This document shows positions 32,001-32,650 of a stretch of 32,650 bases of DNA, in pieces. The stretch is from an uncultured Verrucomicrobiales bacterium (GTDB lineage: Bacteria; Verrucomicrobiota; Verrucomicrobiia; Verrucomicrobiales; Akkermansiaceae). The position numbers and the translations under genes were made by a program. The stretch spans positions 1 through 32,650 of the forward strand of contig CALGZA010000071.1 in assembly GCA_937934595.1 (NCBI GenBank), read 5' to 3'. Below the pieces are notes generated by a model. That model worked only from the letters and a program-made list of their open reading frames with translations. It made no database searches and was not told where the DNA came from. Each line of letters starts with the position of its first letter. The stretch's first letter is position 1.

Positions 32001-32650
32001 ATGTCTAAAAAAATACTGATTACTGGTGGTGCTGGTTTTTTGGGGTCGCACCTTTCAGAGCGATTGCTTGGTGAGGGGAATAAGATTTATTGTTTAGATA
32101 ATTTTTACACGGGGTTTAAGAAGAACGTGTCTCATCTTATGGATCATGCTGATTTTGAGTTGATTGAGCATGATGTGATGGAGCCATTTGATGAGTTGGG
32201 CTTGGATGTGGATGAGATATATAATCTGGCTTGTCCTGCGTCACCGCCGCATTATCAGCAAGATCCTGTTTTTACGACTAGGACTGCTGTTTTTGGAGTG
32301 ATTCATTGTTTGGAGCTGGCGCGTCGAACTGGGGCGAGGATGTTTCAGGCTTCGACCTCTGAAGTTTATGGTGATCCGTTGGTTCATCCGCAGCCAGAGA
32401 GTTATTGGGGGAGTGTGAATCCTATAGGGATACGATCTTGTTATGATGAGGGTAAGAGGGTTGGAGAGACACTGATGTTTGACTATCATAGGCAATATGG
32501 GGTTGATATACGAGTGGTGAGAATTTTTAATACTTATGGGCCGCGGATGAACCCTGAGGATGGAAGAGTGGTTAGTAATTTTATTGTTCAGGCATTGAGG
32601 GGTGAGGACATTACGATTTATGGTGACGGGATGCAGACGCGTTCTTTTTG
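32001..32650 (+). CDS. uxs: UDP-glucuronate decarboxylase (UDP-xylose synthase), 3' end beyond the window
   Basis: The first 216 residues of an extended short-chain dehydrogenase. NAD-binding GGAGFLG at 9-15, the [16 protein letters not shown] stretch characteristic of UDP-glucuronate decarboxylases, STSEVYGDP, and catalytic Tyr148/Lys152 in CYDEGKR. It converts UDP-glucuronate from the ugd product to UDP-xylose, consistent with an exopolysaccharide operon continuing past the right edge. The family is about 310-320 residues, so roughly 100 residues are missing. ugd, the four-helix gene and this gene lie in the same direction. Confidence 0.93.
   Translation, partial: MSKKILITGGAGFLGSHLSERLLGEGNKIYCLDNFYTGFKKNVSHLMDHADFELIEHDVMEPFDELGLDVDEIYNLACPASPPHYQQDPVFTTRTAVFGVIHCLELARRTGARMFQASTSEVYGDPLVHPQPESYWGSVNPIGIRSCYDEGKRVGETLMFDYHRQYGVDIRVVRIFNTYGPRMNPEDGRVVSNFIVQALRGEDITIYGDGMQTRSF

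Overview
The window most likely comes from a member of the Verrucomicrobiota (order Verrucomicrobiales or a close relative). The lineage markers are a Verru_Chthon cassette protein A, a PVC-type DUF1080/dehydrogenase/cytochrome c fusion, a DUF6288 protein, a sialate O-acetylesterase-like (SASA) enzyme with a PEP-CTERM sorting tail, an SHD1 domain on a second SASA enzyme, and a sulfatase with the CxPSR site. No rRNA, tRNA or CRISPR array was seen.

Layout. 1-2444 (mostly minus strand, AT-rich): the 5' end of a REP-associated-type transposase runs off the left edge. It is followed by an ECF sigma factor gene coupled by an ATGA overlap to a single-pass membrane protein that may be its anti-sigma factor, a small two-helix membrane protein, and a tandem pair of secreted paralogues separated only by one in-frame TGA. 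2830-8101: a secreted helical-repeat protein (+) converges on a large secreted sugar-oxidation fusion protein (-). 8491-10213 (minus, AT-rich): three genes encode a small Sec-exported peptide with a GG site and a CxxC tail, an outer-membrane beta-barrel, and a periplasmic C39-like peptidase with its Gln/Cys/His/Asp residues intact. The peptidase-plus-barrel pair recalls FapD/FapF of functional-amyloid export, and this is my first candidate for an undescribed system. 10645-15923: DUF6288 protein, SHD1-SASA enzyme and sulfatase, probably for degrading decorated glycans. 15988-20713: an ABC-2 exporter pair (+), convergent with glpK and 5-formyl-THF cyclo-ligase (-). 21118-27488: Verru_Chthon protein A, a secreted partner, and a secreted protein with a 17-cysteine tail. 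27761-28516: PEP-CTERM SASA enzyme. 28872-32650: the start of an exopolysaccharide locus, with a GbsR/MarR-type regulator, a NusG paralogue, UDP-glucose 6-dehydrogenase and UDP-glucuronate decarboxylase (cut by the right edge). The ugd leader carries a 12-mer differing by one base from the enterobacterial ops element, so NusG-paralogue antitermination is a testable model.

Repeats. A family of short elements of about 205 bp, with inverted ends starting ATACCATTT and TA at both edges, occurs four times in the same orientation (two full, one internally deleted, one left-truncated). Two GGAGTTTT-type tandem arrays each precede a four-helix-bundle (S23/IVS family) gene: one gene is intact, the other is a fragment fused to the truncated repeat copy. 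A heptamer array supplies the stop codon of the NusG paralogue. By eye, the + strand is strikingly G/T-rich from about 5 kb to 31.5 kb whatever the gene direction. The 2830-4758 gene, the peptide/barrel/peptidase block and the intact four-helix gene depart from this and may be recent arrivals or inversions.
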